From Hypomesus transpacificus (Eukaryota; Chordata; Actinopteri; Osmeriformes; Osmeridae), in assembly GCF_021917145.1 (NCBI RefSeq), contig NC_061073.1, positions 16,177,840 to 16,241,839 on the forward strand: 64,000 nucleotides of DNA, in the 5' to 3' direction. The position numbers and the translations under genes were made by a program. Every line of letters starts with the position of its first letter. Position 1 is the stretch's first letter. The notes under the pieces are model-generated. The model made no database searches and had not been told where the DNA came from. It saw nothing but the letters and a program-made list of their open reading frames with translations. This document shows positions 1 to 52,900 of the stretch, in pieces.

Positions 1-141
1 AAAAACAGGGATAACATAAAGATAAGGTGAGAACAGGTAAAACAAACATGGCGGAGCCCGCTACACACAGCACAACAAACCTAATATGGTTAGGGAAGGT
101 GACACTTCCTAATCTCTTCGACGCAGAGCAAACACTGGTAC

Positions 142-3925
<3,784 letters not shown>

Positions 3926-5002
3926 GTTTGATCATATTTATTCCTTAAACCACGTAAACGTTTATTTCAGAGTGCGATACGCTACTCCTTTCGTTGTCAT
4001 GACGTCCCAGTTTACTTTCGCCCTGCTTGTGGGAATGCCGTCCAACTTTTACACCTCGCTCACCTGTGAGCTGGACTTTGACTTCCTCTACCGCCCAGTA
4101 GTCTTGTGACAACTGCTTGACATTGTGGGTGTGATCGTTTGAACAAGGACTCAGACAACAAAAGGAACAGGATACATACCTCAGCAAGTCTGTTGTCAGT
4201 CGCTAAGCGATTGCTCAGACACTCATTAGAAAGCTGTAGATGTAGTCAGCTGTACATTAGCACAATCTACTCAAACAAATAGATTGAATGATCTTTTATT
4301 CAACTGTAGTCATACATTATAAAGGTGGCAGTGCATTAGGGAACACCATTAAGAAGGAATTTGCTAAGAAAGCAAGGCACAAATACTGTATGAAGCAGGC
4401 TGAATCCAGCGGCTGTGAAAGTGCTCCTCAAACAAAACATTTTGACTTCATCAGAAGGCAATAAATGCAACACTGTATGTATTCAGTATCAGCCACAACA
4501 TCAAATATTTCCGAAATGTAATGGATGTCCCTTAACCCTGAACTATATCTGATCAGTATAAAAGCTGTTGTATGGTTTGCTTAGCACTGAAAGCCCCGCT
4601 TTCACCAATATCGACTGCAAAATGTTCAGGTAAAACATTCTTGAGATTAGCTCTTCACCTATAGTATAATAAATACTGTTCTCAGGGTGGAAGTCAATTG
4701 AATCAAAATCCTTTCAATTTAAAAAGATACTGTAACATTTTATATAATCCCCAGTGCCTATACATGGCAACAAGCATCAATTGTGCCAATAAAATACATA
4801 CATGTAGAAAATATAACATTTACTATAATATGTTTGGTGAAGTATAAGCAATATCCTTTCTTCCATGTATCCGGGACAACTGTTTATCTATTAAAGCTGA
4901 TATACTTTAAATCCCTGTATGGTTTACAGTATATGGGCGGGAAATGACTTGTCTTTGGTATGAATGGTGGTTCCCTGCATGGAGTCACAGCTGTCAGGGG
5001 TC
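3926..5002. other. myo5c-myo5a intergenic region with myo5a 3'UTR
   Basis: The gap between two head-to-tail genes is about 1.1 kb. The right part, down to about 4,280, is probably the 3'UTR of myo5a. The left part (3,926 to about 4,250) should hold the myo5c promoter and 5'UTR, but I see no convincing TATA box. The small ORFs here have no recognisable homology. Confidence 0.6.
4295..4300 (-). other. candidate poly(A) signal for myo5a
   Basis: AATAAA on the minus strand, about 700 nt after the myo5a stop codon. It is the first clear canonical hexamer in that orientation that I found before myo5c begins. Confidence 0.45.
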
Positions 5003-17452
<12,450 letters not shown>

Positions 17453-17926
17453 TGCGCTAACTCTGCTTTAATCCGTCTTCAGTTCAACTCTTCTGCAATT
17501 GAGACACAGTGTGTGGGCATAATTCATTTTTCGTAGCAAATGTGGACAGAAGAGTTGCAGCTCTCCTGTTTCGAGTTTTGCCAACACAGAACTTTGTGCA
17601 TTATGGGTAGCCACAGCCGGCCAGCGTGCCGTGGCACGTTTGCCTCAAGCGAGGAACGCGTGCCTCGTAGTGGCCTGGAAAGGGTATTACATCACATTGG
17701 ACTGTTAAAAAAATAATGTTAATATGCAATATGATTGCAACATTTGAGAAATTGAAGGTCTCTGTCAACGATTATACTTATTCAATATTACATTTGAGTC
17801 AAACAAACCTCCCGTGTATTTGCTGATGGCTTGTGTAGTTATGTGTGCATTTGACTCAGTATTTAAAACGTTTTGTTTAACATGTTTTCAACTAAAAGTC
17901 AGAGACCCAATATTGTGCAAAACTAT
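17453..17926. other. myo5a 5' flank and intergenic space to arpp19
   Basis: This is the only space for the myo5a promoter and 5'UTR before the arpp19 3'UTR begins. A G/C-richer patch with several CpGs lies around 17,570-17,690. I see no TATA box or other site I would call. Confidence 0.4.
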
Positions 17927-17932
17927 TTTATT
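17927..17932 (-). other. candidate poly(A) signal for arpp19
   Basis: AATAAA on the minus strand (within tattttattta on plus), 650 nt past the arpp19 stop. Confidence 0.5.
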
Positions 17933-18581
17933 TACAAAACAAATGGCACAAGGTGACTGTACAATAAATGCACATGCACACTCCAGATAATTCATTTTCG
18001 TGAGTTGCTTGACTACAAAACCGCTTCATTCACAGAGATTCTCACTGGAGTGAGCAAATATTGCCCGAGAAAAACAGTGGTTCATTACTGTTAAGGCCAT
18101 TTTAGAAGTCAAGATGAGATGCATGTTCACAGCAGCCTTTGAAAATCAATGTCACAAATATTAATTGTAACAAGACCACCTAAGAAGGGCTATGTCCAAA
18201 CCATTTTCAATGCAATCAACAAAGAATATAGCGTTCATGGAGGGGGTAGATATAATCCAAAACAACAACATTATTTCACAATTCTAATAGGAGGTGCAAT
18301 GCAAAATGTAAAAACAGTAGTAGAACGGGGCTTCTCTCCAACAGATTGGGATGACTTTCAACCAGTCACTATATTAGATTTCAGAAAAAGTCCTACACAT
18401 CGTGTCAATAATTTCTAGTTCTATGAGAGAGTTATGTGGCATACATATCCTGGTTGATTAAACAGTAATTTCTCATTTCTTATCAAGGAGATACAAGACG
18501 ACAAAAGGATGGGTTGGCCAATATGTAGACGTGAAGGGCCGGAATGGTAACAAAACAGTTGACGTCACAAAACCTTTCAAT
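17933..18581 (-). other. arpp19: arpp19 3'UTR
   Basis: AT-rich stretch between the arpp19 stop and the candidate poly(A) signal. An 89-codon open frame on the opposite strand (18,149-18,418) has no family resemblance and is not called as a gene. Confidence 0.5.
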
Positions 18582-19449
18582 TCAACCGGCCAGCTTGCTT
18601 GCCACAATCGACGGCTTTCTCTGGGGCAGATCTTGAGGCGTTGGGATGTGGTCCCCCGTAATTTCAGCCTTTTCCGTTGTGGCCGTTGGCACTTGTTTGC
18701 TCTTACCCTTGGCTTTCGCCATATTGTAGTCCCCGGAATCAAAGTACTTTTGATGCTGCGTGTATAAAATTGACAGTTATGAAAATTGTAATTACTTGTC
18801 TTGAATTGAAGACTACATCCAAAAAGTTATACCACACATACCCCTTTCTGGAGTCGTTTCCTGAGAAGGTCAGATCCTCCGGGTTTGGCACCAAGATGAG
18901 GATACCGTGCCTTCAGTTTCGCCTCTTCGGCCTTCTCCGGACTTACAACTTTATCATCCATTTCCTACAGCAAAGCAATGTAAAATAATTGTATTGTTGA
19001 GTTGTTCACAAACGGCATATTTTGGCCTAGGCAGTTGCTAGCTACAACGATCAAGCTACCGCCAAGTTGCACCGACAAACAACCACCACCAGGAGGAAGG
19101 TAGCTAGCTGACTAGAGAGAGTCGCTAGATGCTACGTCGTGCAGTAAACTGGTTGTTGAAAGGAAATGTGTTCCCTTGGTTAATCGTTATGATATGAAAA
19201 CCATGAATGCTACCGTTTGTCTTATAATCCATAACGCTGAAGCAGGTACATGTCCAGTGATTAGTCATCATGACCCCAGAGTTTGTTAGTGCTAGCTACT
19301 TAACGTTAGCCAGCTACTGTTAAATGGTGGTTAGCTGGCAAGCTAACTGTTAGCTTGCGGCATGCATCTCGACAACATAAAATACAATGCAGTAAATTAT
19401 TCACCTGCTGTTCCTCAGCTGTCCGTGTTATATCACTTCCCTCAGACAT
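18582..19449 (-). CDS. arpp19: arpp19, cAMP-regulated phosphoprotein 19 (PP2A-B55 inhibitor)
   Basis: Small cytosolic endosulfine-family protein. When phosphorylated by Greatwall/MASTL it inhibits PP2A-B55 and permits mitotic entry. Three exons, 19405-19449, 18842-18964 and 18582-18755, join in frame to 113 aa (human has 112). Exon 2 carries the conserved core ([30 protein letters not shown]). Exon 3 carries the Greatwall site [13 protein letters not shown] and the tail [15 protein letters not shown] ending SKLAG, with the PKA-type site RKPS. The N-terminus [15 protein letters not shown] favours arpp19 over ensa. The acceptor used (CGCAG|CAT) adds one histidine just before QKYFDSGDY compared with human. 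Position beside myo5a is as in human. Confidence 0.95.
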
Positions 19450-22400
19450 AGCTATCAAAGTATAACTCCCCGATACTGAAGCTGTTTGCAAAATGTACCT
19501 AGCTAGCAAGTTGATACCCTACCAACTCAAATGAAACGATGCTCCAGCTACCAACTTTACCCCAGCACCTGCGCAGTTCAGCGTTTGTGGCTGGAAAATA
19601 GTTCTACGTCACTATTTCCACACTTCCCTAGGATTTTATATAGAAATAAATAGAATGGGAAAATATTCGTTTATCACGTTCTCATGTATTTGTGTACTAG
19701 TATTATGTAGAATTAAAAAATAAAGCAAAATAGAAAAGAAAAAAGAATTCCTTTAAGCTGTCATGTCTTAAGCAATGATATACAAATCCATACTGACCAA
19801 AAATTTGACATGAACCATTGAGTGATATGATTATGTATGTAGTTCACACGACAAAGTATTTTTTGTATATACAATTCAGACCCCCATTCAGATCTCCAAG
19901 TCTAAACCATGAGGCAACACACAATATCTCAGCCATTTAATAAGCCACAAAATAACATTATACCTATTAACGATAGGCTTAATCAATATATCTTTCCAAT
20001 AATACGGCAACAAAAAGACAACATTAAATTATAAAAGCAAACCATACTGGTAAAACCAAGTTGGATACAAACCTCTAGAAGGATACAATATGTTGAAAAT
20101 AAAACTGAAATATTAAAAGTAGCCTACATACGATATGTACGATAAAGATACGATGTGAAAATAGGCCTACACATTTTTTAAGGAACGTTTCTTGAGGAGG
20201 TGATGCACGGGGACCAAAGTACAGTGCACAGGGGTCGATACAGATTATTTACTGGTGAATACCGCATTAAAAGAATTAACACTGCGTAGGCTATCTTGCA
20301 GTCGATTCGTACAAATATCATTCCATGCCCCGGATAAACAGGCTAAAGTAGCACCTTTCAACGCAATCTTTTTAAACTACTAACGTTTACGTTATCTATT
20401 TGCTACAGTTAGCTTCTTAGTTTAAATTCTTCTTTGTACCAGAGAATGTCTAGTGTTAATGGAATACTGCCACAATGTTTAAGAGGGGCATCACCGCCAC
20501 CTACGGTTGAGTCGGGTTAGGTGTACAGTTGCGAGCGCCAAGGCTTTTGGGTCATTTGCATGGCGGGAATGGTGACATGATGGGAAAGGTGACGGGACAA
20601 TTGAAATAGGGCCGCCCAAAAAGCATCCGCCATACGTTTAGTTTTTAATATAGTATATGATATTAAAGTAGTATATGAATGATTAACATGTTGAGTCATA
20701 GTCCCAATTTGACACCATGGGCAGAACAGTTAGGCATTCAGGTCAAGTGGATATTTTCTCACTCGCCTCTCATGTCTCTTCCTTAAAAAAAATAGGGTTC
20801 AGTGGGTAAATTAGTTTGCTTGGTGGCAAGTTCGTTGAGGGTAGTTCTTTATTACTAATTTTTGTCCAGAATATGTCCAGCAGTAACTTACTCTCCACTC
20901 TCCTCTCAAACCTTATATCTTTGTCTATGTCTGAAATGTGTCGTAGACTACACTATCAAAAACAGATAACAATGCAATTTCATGTAGTCTATTAAGAAGG
21001 AATGTATCATATTAAACACGGTACAACTACTTCAAGAGAGGTTGAGCCTTTTTCAAGTTATTTTTATTTAAATGGTGAAAATAACTCTAGAGAATCAAAA
21101 ACGTTGGTTGGTAGTGACTTTGTGCTTTCATACAAGACAAAAACACCATGTTAGAAATTTAGAATAAAATACATGAGGTGGTAAATAATGTGAATATTGA
21201 AAAGCATGTAATTACAAAAGCATAAGTTAAATAATAACAAAAAAGGGCAAAATAAAATGTTTGTTTAGCCCTTAGCCCGAATTGTCCTGAGTTCATGACA
21301 CTGCATTCCACAGGCAACGAGAACATCTAAAAACACCCTTTCATAATACACATATTCAGATGAGAAAATACTTCCAATTGTAATCTGAAAAAAGTTCAAA
21401 ACACGATGATGCTAAAAAAAGAAAGTCACAATGTAACCGTTTTTACAGGTTTCACTAACACAATCCAACTGAACATCTTGATCTCTTAAGTTCAAAACAA
21501 AATGTATTGGCATCCACATAATGTAATCAGCCTTTCTATAACAATCAAAACATTTGAAAATTATATCACATTATGCAAATACTGTGTTCAAATTCAAACC
21601 AAAAGTAATGAACAAATAACAGATTAAACATTTCTTTGGTTAGGATTGGTTGTGTCTCAAAGCTATAACATTTGATTATGTTGCTCTTCACTCAGAGGGT
21701 AATCATTTGTAGTCAGACTCCTTGTTGTCGTCACACAGAACACAGCGTATAAAACCAATATTTCACCATGCATACATCACTTACAAAAGGTCCATTGTGA
21801 AAGTTTAAATCTCTAGCTGATAAACGGAAATTCAGATTCAACATCTGGATTGATCATCGGCCGTCACTGGAAATACACACTGGATCTTTGGTCTGTCGTG
21901 AGCAACATCTACTGAATGATTACAAGGATTATCTGAAGGAACAGCTCTACCCTCTGAGGAATAAGACAACTCTTTGGCATCGGCGTAACCGCTGCATTTA
22001 GCAATGATCTAAAAGGCAAATGGATGACTCATCTAAGAGACAAGTTATAAAGCTTTCACCAGGATAAAGCATCAATAAATGTACAATGATAAATGCATTC
22101 ACGCCATCATTAAAAAAGAGATATTTTTTGACATTTTTGGGGAGAACAATATTTTGGCATCCCCTCACAGGTACTATAAAAGTAGTTTTTTGGGTAACTT
22201 TTGAGTTTCTTTTGTATTCGTAAAAACTCATTCTTTGGGTATATTTTCTGTCTTTGGATGTTTTCATCATACGCAAATCCCTTTCCATATAAGGCCCTCT
22301 TTAAAGCTTTTAAGGTTCAGTGCACTGGAAATGCCAGTCAAACTTTTTTTTTGTTGGTATGATCTTACTCAAATAAAAGTTGACAATATCTAATGCACTT

Positions 22401-22975
22401 CAATGTTGAAACAAAATACTAAAAACAAAAAAACTTTTCAACCTTTGAAAAACCATTTTCGGGTGAAACAGGAGTAACCTGAACAATAAGTCCTGAAGTA
22501 TACAAATGCACAAAGGAAAACATGGCTTTTTGTGAATAAACCTCGTCCCCTGAGTTAGAAGAAATACTGCACAACATACTGACAAAGGAGGTAGTAGTGT
22601 AAACACGAAAATAGAAACTGAGGTAGACATCCAGCAATAAGGGGGTCAACTACACCCTTTGCTCCAGTGGCAAAAAACTTAAATATAGAGAAATGTATCT
22701 CAATACATTTTTGACATTCTGTAGGACATTCATTTTGGGTGAGCTTTGGTTTCGAACATAAACACAGACAAACTGAACCGAGGGAAAGAAATTAGTATAA
22801 CAACATTCATTATAAAATCCTGAGGTAGACCCGAAGTAAAAACCCTCTTTCCTCCGTAACTGCTAGCTTCCTGATCCGTGCTTCTTAGAAAAGAACCCTG
22901 AGGTCCAGTTCAGTAGGCGGGGTGGTCGAGGTGGCGGCAGGGCTTCCTCGCCTGCAGAGCAGAGGATTGTCGGGG
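19450..22975. other. arpp19-prtg intergenic region and prtg 3'UTR
   Basis: The first few hundred bases upstream of 19,449 hold the arpp19 5' region. From about 21,060 to 22,975 the sequence is AT-rich and probably prtg 3'UTR; a minus-strand AATAAA at 21,063-21,068 is a candidate end. From 19,600 to 21,060 I see only AT-rich sequence with no gene or clear repeat. The genes that lie between ARPP19 and PRTG in human are absent. Confidence 0.5.
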
Positions 22976-36515
<13,540 letters not shown>

Positions 36516-39500
36516 TTTAAAATGTGCCATTTATCCAAATTGTTCTGTCATTTTCACTCTCGCGGACCTATAGGTTCCCCATCGTCCTCCGCGCCTCTCC
36601 AAATTATTAATGACACTGTTGGTCCTACTCCAGTGGTAGAAACCCCTTCCTTTTAGCGCATGCGCACCGACACTCAACCAATATTATGTTCGCATAACTG
36701 GAACTAGGCCTAAATATTGCGCAACCATAATATTGACAGTTTACCGAAATTGTATTTCGTACTTTGTTTGGATTGATAACATATATTGGTCGCTAATTAA
36801 CATGTAGGCTATAACGACACATATTTTGTCAAGCCATTTTTGATTTTAGTATATTCCACTATTTGAATGACAGTTGATGTTTAATGTCATGAGCTTGAAT
36901 AGTCATGAGATTGCTATGTATGTATAAAGCTAGCAGAAACTTTTCTTTCTAACAAACAACGCTTTTCTTTCTAACAAACAACGGTGTGACTATGCTGTTG
37001 CCAAGCAGTGGATGAAAAGTGATCAGGTTTCAGTGGAAGCTGCTCTCATCAAACTTGATCATTATTAAGAAGCATTGATGACAGCAAGTCAGCCGCTTAA
37101 TGAATTCAAATATTGATCCACAGTCTGTGCCTCGTGACAATGGTCCTCCTGTCCCGCTGTACTCATTCAATAGCTACAATGGGCTTCAGCTGTGAAATCA
37201 GCTGAGCTGGATCAGCAAAAAAATGTCCCTTAAGCATATAGGAACATTCAAAGTGATTAGAAATGTTTGCCCACATCCATGTGATTTGTACCAGTCATCA
37301 TAAAACAAAGATACACAAATGTATTGGATTCATTTCAATATGGATTCACTGACTACTTTTCTAAACAAATATATATTTGTAACAACCTATTTTTATATCA
37401 CGGGATTCTTGAATATTGAAAAAGCTATCCAATCAAATGAGATAGAGTGCAGTGTGATTATTTATTGATTTGGGCTAAACATTGATTTTATGATTTTAGA
37501 CAATACTCAAGCCAAAAGTCAGTGAGGAGAAAATTATCAGCTGGCCAAAGATAGTTAAAATCCTCTCCATTTTACTGATGTCTCTGTACCAAAAAGAAAA
37601 GAAAAAAGTGTGTTTATTTGTCTTCGGTTTATGAACAAGTAGTTTGTTGTATTTTTCAGAGGACTGATATCTTTCAGGTGTTTCAAAACAAAAATATAAT
37701 CTACATTATAGTTTTTATAGTCTTCTACAAACAATCTCCATGCAAAAGGGTGGCTTCTTCCTTGTTCTGTCTTGCTGGTCAAATCTGGTGACTCAGGCAG
37801 GAGGTGGTAGGTGCCACATGGCTTAAGGTCAGGCTGGGAGGTCATGATCAATAGAGTAAAGGTCATTAACATGTTTTGAATATTGTGAGGCCATGGGAAA
37901 GGGGAGCCACGGCCAACCGACTCTGCTCTGATTGGTCAAAGGCAGTGTCTGTGGTAGGCCCCTCCCCCCAGTGACCTATGAGGTCAGTAGAGGGGTTGAC
38001 ATGACTTCTTGACCTAGAGCTGGGTTGATGATGAAACACGTTTCATGCTCTGCATAAAACTAAAAATACATGAAGTACCTGGTATAACCATGATAGTCAT
38101 TTACTAAAGTTATTTTAAACAGTAAACATTCTACTTAATATGCTAATTGTAGGAAGGGAGGAAAATGATGTGAAGTACAGTTAGTATAGTTTCAGATCAT
38201 GAAAATGTTAAAATGGACAAAAATGATGTCTATCATTTATAAATATTTTAAAATTCAGAACTTTGCTACCATGTAGCGTTGGCGATTTAGAGAAGAATTA
38301 TACATGTGAAGATTCATCCAGGATGAGCAGATTCTTTAAAAAAGTTTATTGGCTTTTAAAACCACTTTAAAAATCTCACCAGTGAGTACTTTCCATTGAA
38401 AAAAAACATGTTACCGCGTTTGCAATATTAACAAGCTACTGTACATTAAGCAGTACACCACACAACTACACAGAAAGGCTCTTCTACTGGTACTGGTATA
38501 AATGGACAAAACAGTCAAACAGAGTTGGTACTGGCTAAGTCAGAAGTACAGAATCAGAGTCACTGCTTGATGGAACTCCTGTACAAAAGGTGCATTTTCC
38601 TTCATTCAAATATCAGTGCCTTATTCAATGTAAAAAAAAAATATGAGAAAATGTTAAAAATGTCTTTACTACTGCATTTTGCAAAATAAGAAAATGTAAA
38701 ATCGACAAACAGTTATTAACAAAACATACAGAACAATATTAACTTAGTAAACATTACACAATGAGAGAGTAAAGTAACTCCAGTAACTAGCACTGTTCGT
38801 CTGGTTAACAGAACCCGCCCTAATCACAGAAGACAGTGGTTACCAAGAATACAAAGTTCTATAGAATTCATCACATGCACGCGTACAATCATTTATAAAC
38901 ATAATGAAGCATGAAGGTTTTAAAAGGTAATTTCAACATTTTTTTCCTTAACGCTTTATATTCTCAGGTATGAGAATGACTAAGAATGCGTATCTCATTG
39001 AGATTAATGCACATTTTGCTACAATACAATTATATAGTCATTTTCAGACGATTCTTTTAAATTTTCCTTTCTTACCTTGTTGTAAAAATTCGTTTTTTTG
39101 CGGGCATCCATCATAACATTAGTCCATAAAGATGTGGCAAAGCCATGTGTCATAAAAATTTAGTGCAATAATGTGAACCTCCAAAGTTTGCTGAAACATG
39201 AACCATTACATTTCCAGTGTCTGCTGGAAGTCTTCTAACACAATGTATATGTCACAGAAATGTTTGCAACCAGCTAATATCACAACCTTTTTCTGAAGAA
39301 ACCATGCTATTGTTCTCGCTCAAAGCTCACATCACTTCTGCGAAAGCAGAGACTTATTATCTTCGGAAAATTAAATAAAAACACACACCAGCAAGCGAGA
39401 CCAAACAGACAGCGATACTTCTACAATACATCGATCCAGAAATGCAACAGACAACATACAGTATCTTGCCGACTATAGTTCTGTTTAGATTTTTTGTAAT

Positions 39501-41053
39501 GGCCCATAGATTTAGCTAGAATTATGGCCATAATATAGCGTCTTGATACATCAATTCCTATGTATCTATCCTATTTACAAATGGAACTTTAACATGACTT
39601 TTACAACATTAACAATAGCCAAAATTCAAGCAAGCATCCTACTTTATCACATACCTGGCTAGCAGTGATGGTTCCCACATGCTTTCAGGTCAGTAGTTGC
39701 CTATTCAGCACAGGACTGCGACCATATCACAAATTTACATACTGTACATATATTTTTGCAGCTTTATCTTTATCAGTTTAAATGTTGTTTCTTGTAATCC
39801 ACCACTACATAACTCTTAAGTGATCGCATTTTCATGGCTGCCTGTTTCCCCTCATTGATATTAGTCATTAGGAGCAGATGAATGATCAAATCCATTAATA
39901 ACAATAGCTCATCTTTGGTATGGAAATAAGGCTGGTTCTCCAGAAAGACAATAATCACAATTCATCTCTTGATCTCAAGATGACATCAAAACCAAGATCA
40001 AATGTTTTGCAATACAGCCTCTAGCCTTCAATTCAACAAATCAAGCCATCTCCATACCACTGATATTCATCCTGGGAGAGAAACCCCTTTTGCCACTACT
40101 CAGTGCACCGGACATGGGATTTATAAAATGATAACATATCAAATAATCTTGATCTACAACCGACAAGGGCACGCGTAGTGTAGTTTATACAACATGCATG
40201 CATAATGCTGCAACAGATTGTTTTTTTTTAAGAATAAGAAAATGTACTGAGAAAACCTTATCATAGTAACAGCTGCCTGGATGGGATACAGCTCGCTCAG
40301 GGTGGTTCTGATGAAGTCTGCAGAGTAGGCTATATACAGTCTCCCTAGTGGTGGCATTAGGCCTTTTGGACTTTGGAAATAAGGCAGCCAAGTTGTTTGC
40401 TTCCCTTCCATCGTCACATAATCTGCAAAACGGCCCAATTCTAGTTGATCCATCTCCTCCTTTTACAAAATATTGAACAGTACAAGTAGTGTAGACTTTG
40501 AGAAGATTTCCCTCCTGGACAAAGATCAGACATGAATCAGTATTCCGCTGATTTGTAATGTGATAATGTATAAAGACGATGTCCTAAATTCAGCACCTGG
40601 CAGCATCAGTTGCTCCCTTAGTAGTATTCTGATATGGTAGGCAAATGTCCTGGGAGGTGATGAGCACACAATTTGGTTGTCCTTCCATTCCAATCCTAAA
40701 ACAGGATAACAGCATACATTTTTTGGTGAGGTCATTTGTGATTGTTTTTGTGCCAAATTTCTTACTTATCCCACTTTGCTAAAGTGATATCTGAATAGAA
40801 ATATTGCATTGTTGACTGTAATATGGAAGATGAAGTTTCACCTGTGTGCATAACATATTTCAGATGGAGAGATAAGGTGGATAGGAACTATGACATGTGC
40901 AACTGACATGACAAGTGACAACGAGAAAACCAAATCAGTAGGAGAGAAATATTCTGGATAGGCTGGCACTTTTAACTGGACAGGTGGCCAAGTCCAGACA
41001 ATTTCCAACAAACAATAATGAAAAACAGACACCATAACTATTTCACAACAATA
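36516..41053. other. prtg 5' flank, intergenic region and rfx7 3'UTR
   Basis: Holds the prtg promoter region (36,516 to about 37,000) and the likely long, AT-rich rfx7 3'UTR (about 38,345-41,053). Open frames here are short and without homology. I see no SINE. NEDD4, which lies between these genes in human, is absent. Confidence 0.5.
38345..38350 (-). other. candidate poly(A) signal for rfx7
   Basis: Minus-strand AATAAA about 2.7 kb past the rfx7 stop. Other minus-strand hexamers lie further on near 37,460 and 37,613, so the true end is uncertain. Confidence 0.35.
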
Positions 41054-49929
<8,876 letters not shown>

Positions 49930-52900
49930 CACGATGATTCTTGAGGGGAGGTGAGGGAGCTTTAACAAGTAGGCCTCATCCTGCTGTAGCTCGAGACCAG
50001 AGCGCCTCTCCGGTTGTGCATTAGCTTGCTAGACCGGACCCAACGTTTTCGAACGTTTAAATAAACCTTAGCTAGCTAAGTCAACCTACTAAAATGACAA
50101 TAAAGCATAGCTATTAAGACTATGATATGACCATTTAAATGTATAAAACCAAACAAAACACATTCGGGAATACAAAATACATTTCGCAGAGGTCTCCACT
50201 GCCGCAAACAGCACGCCTGCAGCAGCCACGGACGATGCTGCTGCCAGGCAGTAGGGGCGCACGCGCAGGGAGCGGCATCAGATGAGAAGTAGATAAGCGG
50301 CTACTGTACATTGATAGTGAATGTTTTTTCATAATGACAATATAATTGTTTAATTAACTAACATTATCATCAATAAACATGCCCAGTTAAATCGATTCTT
50401 GACAAATTTAACACTACACTGTACAACTTCAAATTATATGCAAATATTTATGTATAATAACTGATAAAAAATCGAAACTCCATGCTTGAATTCAGAAGTC
50501 TAAATTATGTATAAATAACCTGTACCTGTCTGACACTAATATGGCAGGCATAATCCCAGATACCTGTTCAATACTGCCACCTTCAGGTTTACAGTTATTT
50601 TCCTGAGTTTGAAAATAAAGATAGTCAACAGGCCAAGAATGACCTTTCCTTCTCCTTGTATTCTGTATTAGTATTTTACATAAATCCAAACAAATTTGTC
50701 ATATATGCTACTTAAAATCTGCAATGTTAAAGAAGGTAAGATAAGGTTCTCATTAATATAGAAATTAATTTGGCGTATTTGAGATGCTGTCTATGATAGT
50801 GAGGTAAAATGGTGACACTTCCTGTATATCTCAAAAGATCTCCCTGTTAGTGATTCTTTTAGTGTATTTTTATACTCTATTTTTAACTTGCTGCTCCCTG
50901 CTATTCAATAATAATCTATTTAACTGTCAATCTCCTGTCACTTCTAATTCAACATCTTTCAACGTTCTTGTCTGAGTAGTCTGTCTGTCCTTGCTTCATG
51001 TTTCACTGGTTTAGCATCGCTGAATGGTTCTGTACTAGTTTTTGTCAAATGTCAAATGGCGACCAATGTATGCTTTCCTAGATGGTCATTTTGGTCATTT
51101 TTAACTGCAATTAAGATCTTGCTGCTCTTGCTCCCTGCTTTTATTGATCATCAAATGTTTTACTTCTAGAGTTTAAAGGCATCAAAAGAATTGTGTGGTT
51201 CTCAGTAATAAGGCCAGTTCATCAGGTCAAAGAGGGGAATCAGACAGGGCTGGTGTTGATGTGATCTTCCTTATTTTTCTAACTGTTTGGCTTCAATCCG
51301 GGCCAGTGGCTGAGGTCACCACAGCACATGATTCAGTGTGTCTGGGCCTCACGTGTACACTGCAGCCCTTCTTTAATCCTCTTAGACCTACATCTTCTGC
51401 CACCGAAGCCCGGACTCCAAGATCATCTGCCATAATCTTATCCCAAAGATAGTGCTTCCCTGAAGAGTCACGCCAGGTATCAAACACCATTTGCACACAC
51501 CTGCAAAACTTTGGTAACAGAACATATTGGCTTGTGTTTTAACATTTCTGTAGCAGTGCAGAAATGAAGGAACAAACACATACAATAAAGCATGGTCTTC
51601 CGTACATTAGGCCGGGAGCGTTCCAGTTTCAGATTCAAAGTGTAAACCTAAAACATATTTGGCAACATATTGTTTCCAATGACCTACAGTAGCCAGCAAG
51701 TGTGTGTGCATATGTGTGTGTGTGTGTGCTTGTGTGTGTGTGCATGTGTGTGTGTGTATGGTTCTGTGTATTTTAAGAAGAGTATTATTTAATGTTTTTT
51801 TTGGGAGTCCCTGATTTTGACGTCACTGTCCTGACCCATCCTTGGATGGCTTTTAGTGTTGAGGGTTGTTTTTGTGCTCTCCAGTGGGAGAGCGGATGGG
51901 AAACTGATGTCATCAACCTTGGCCCAGCAGGACTGTGGAGCAGGCGGGCCCTCAGGGTGTCATGAGTGGTGCCCATGTGTTTGTGCCCAGTGGATGGTGA
52001 ACTAGATGGTGTGAGGCTGCCTGACTGTGTTGCACCTGCGTCCCAGCGGGCTGATTGATCAGTTTGGTCATGTGGAATGTCACCATCTGCTCCGTTGTGC
52101 AACTCTTCCCCTCCTCACTGGCATGAATTTAGTTATTTAAGCCCTGTCAAATCATCCACTCAAAGATAAGCAAAATAATCGCTTGAAAAAGTATATTTTT
52201 ATTGCAGTGCTGTGTACTGTATTGTTGATTTAGTTCCGAAGAGAATGTATGGCCGAATACTAAACAGTCTTTCCTCTTATTAACATATATTATTTGAGGT
52301 TTTACATCAATAATTTGTTTCAATATTTGAGTGTTATTACTATCAATTTGATGTCACAAGGGTCTATACCGTCACAGTTAGTTGGTGTAACTGAACCACA
52401 GAGTGCAACACGGATTGCCCTGCAGTCAGAGACATTTAACATCTTTCTCTCAAATGTAGCTTTTGTACAGCCTTGCTTAATTCCTTATTTTCCCCTTCTC
52501 TTTCTCTCAGTTGCTCTTTTCCTCCTAATGACCAGTCACTTATCAGAGTGCATCAGAAGTGACATTCATCATTGTAGAGTGTCATAATCAATGACATTTC
52601 AACAAAGGAAAAATATAGATATGCTAATATCAACTCATTAACGTTTGCATTACCTGTTTGAATAATGGCCTTCCTGACAAGGCTGTAATTAATTAAGATT
52701 GATGCAAAGTTCAGAGTGAGGTGACTGTGTGCATTTTCCCTCGGGTTTATGTGTGTGAAGCCCTTTATGAGTGTATGTCTGCATGAGTGGGTGGGGGTCT
52801 TGCCCATCCTCATCCAAGAAAACCGTCTGAGCTATATGTGACCTCCTTATAAAAATACCTTACCTCTGTCATGAGTAAAGGCTACCCTACAGTGAGCTCT

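Noticed and set aside
18149-18418. 89-codon plus-strand ORF between myo5a and arpp19
   Set aside because: Falls antisense to the arpp19 3'UTR, with no recognisable family, no introns and no upstream promoter. Length is within chance for AT-rich DNA.
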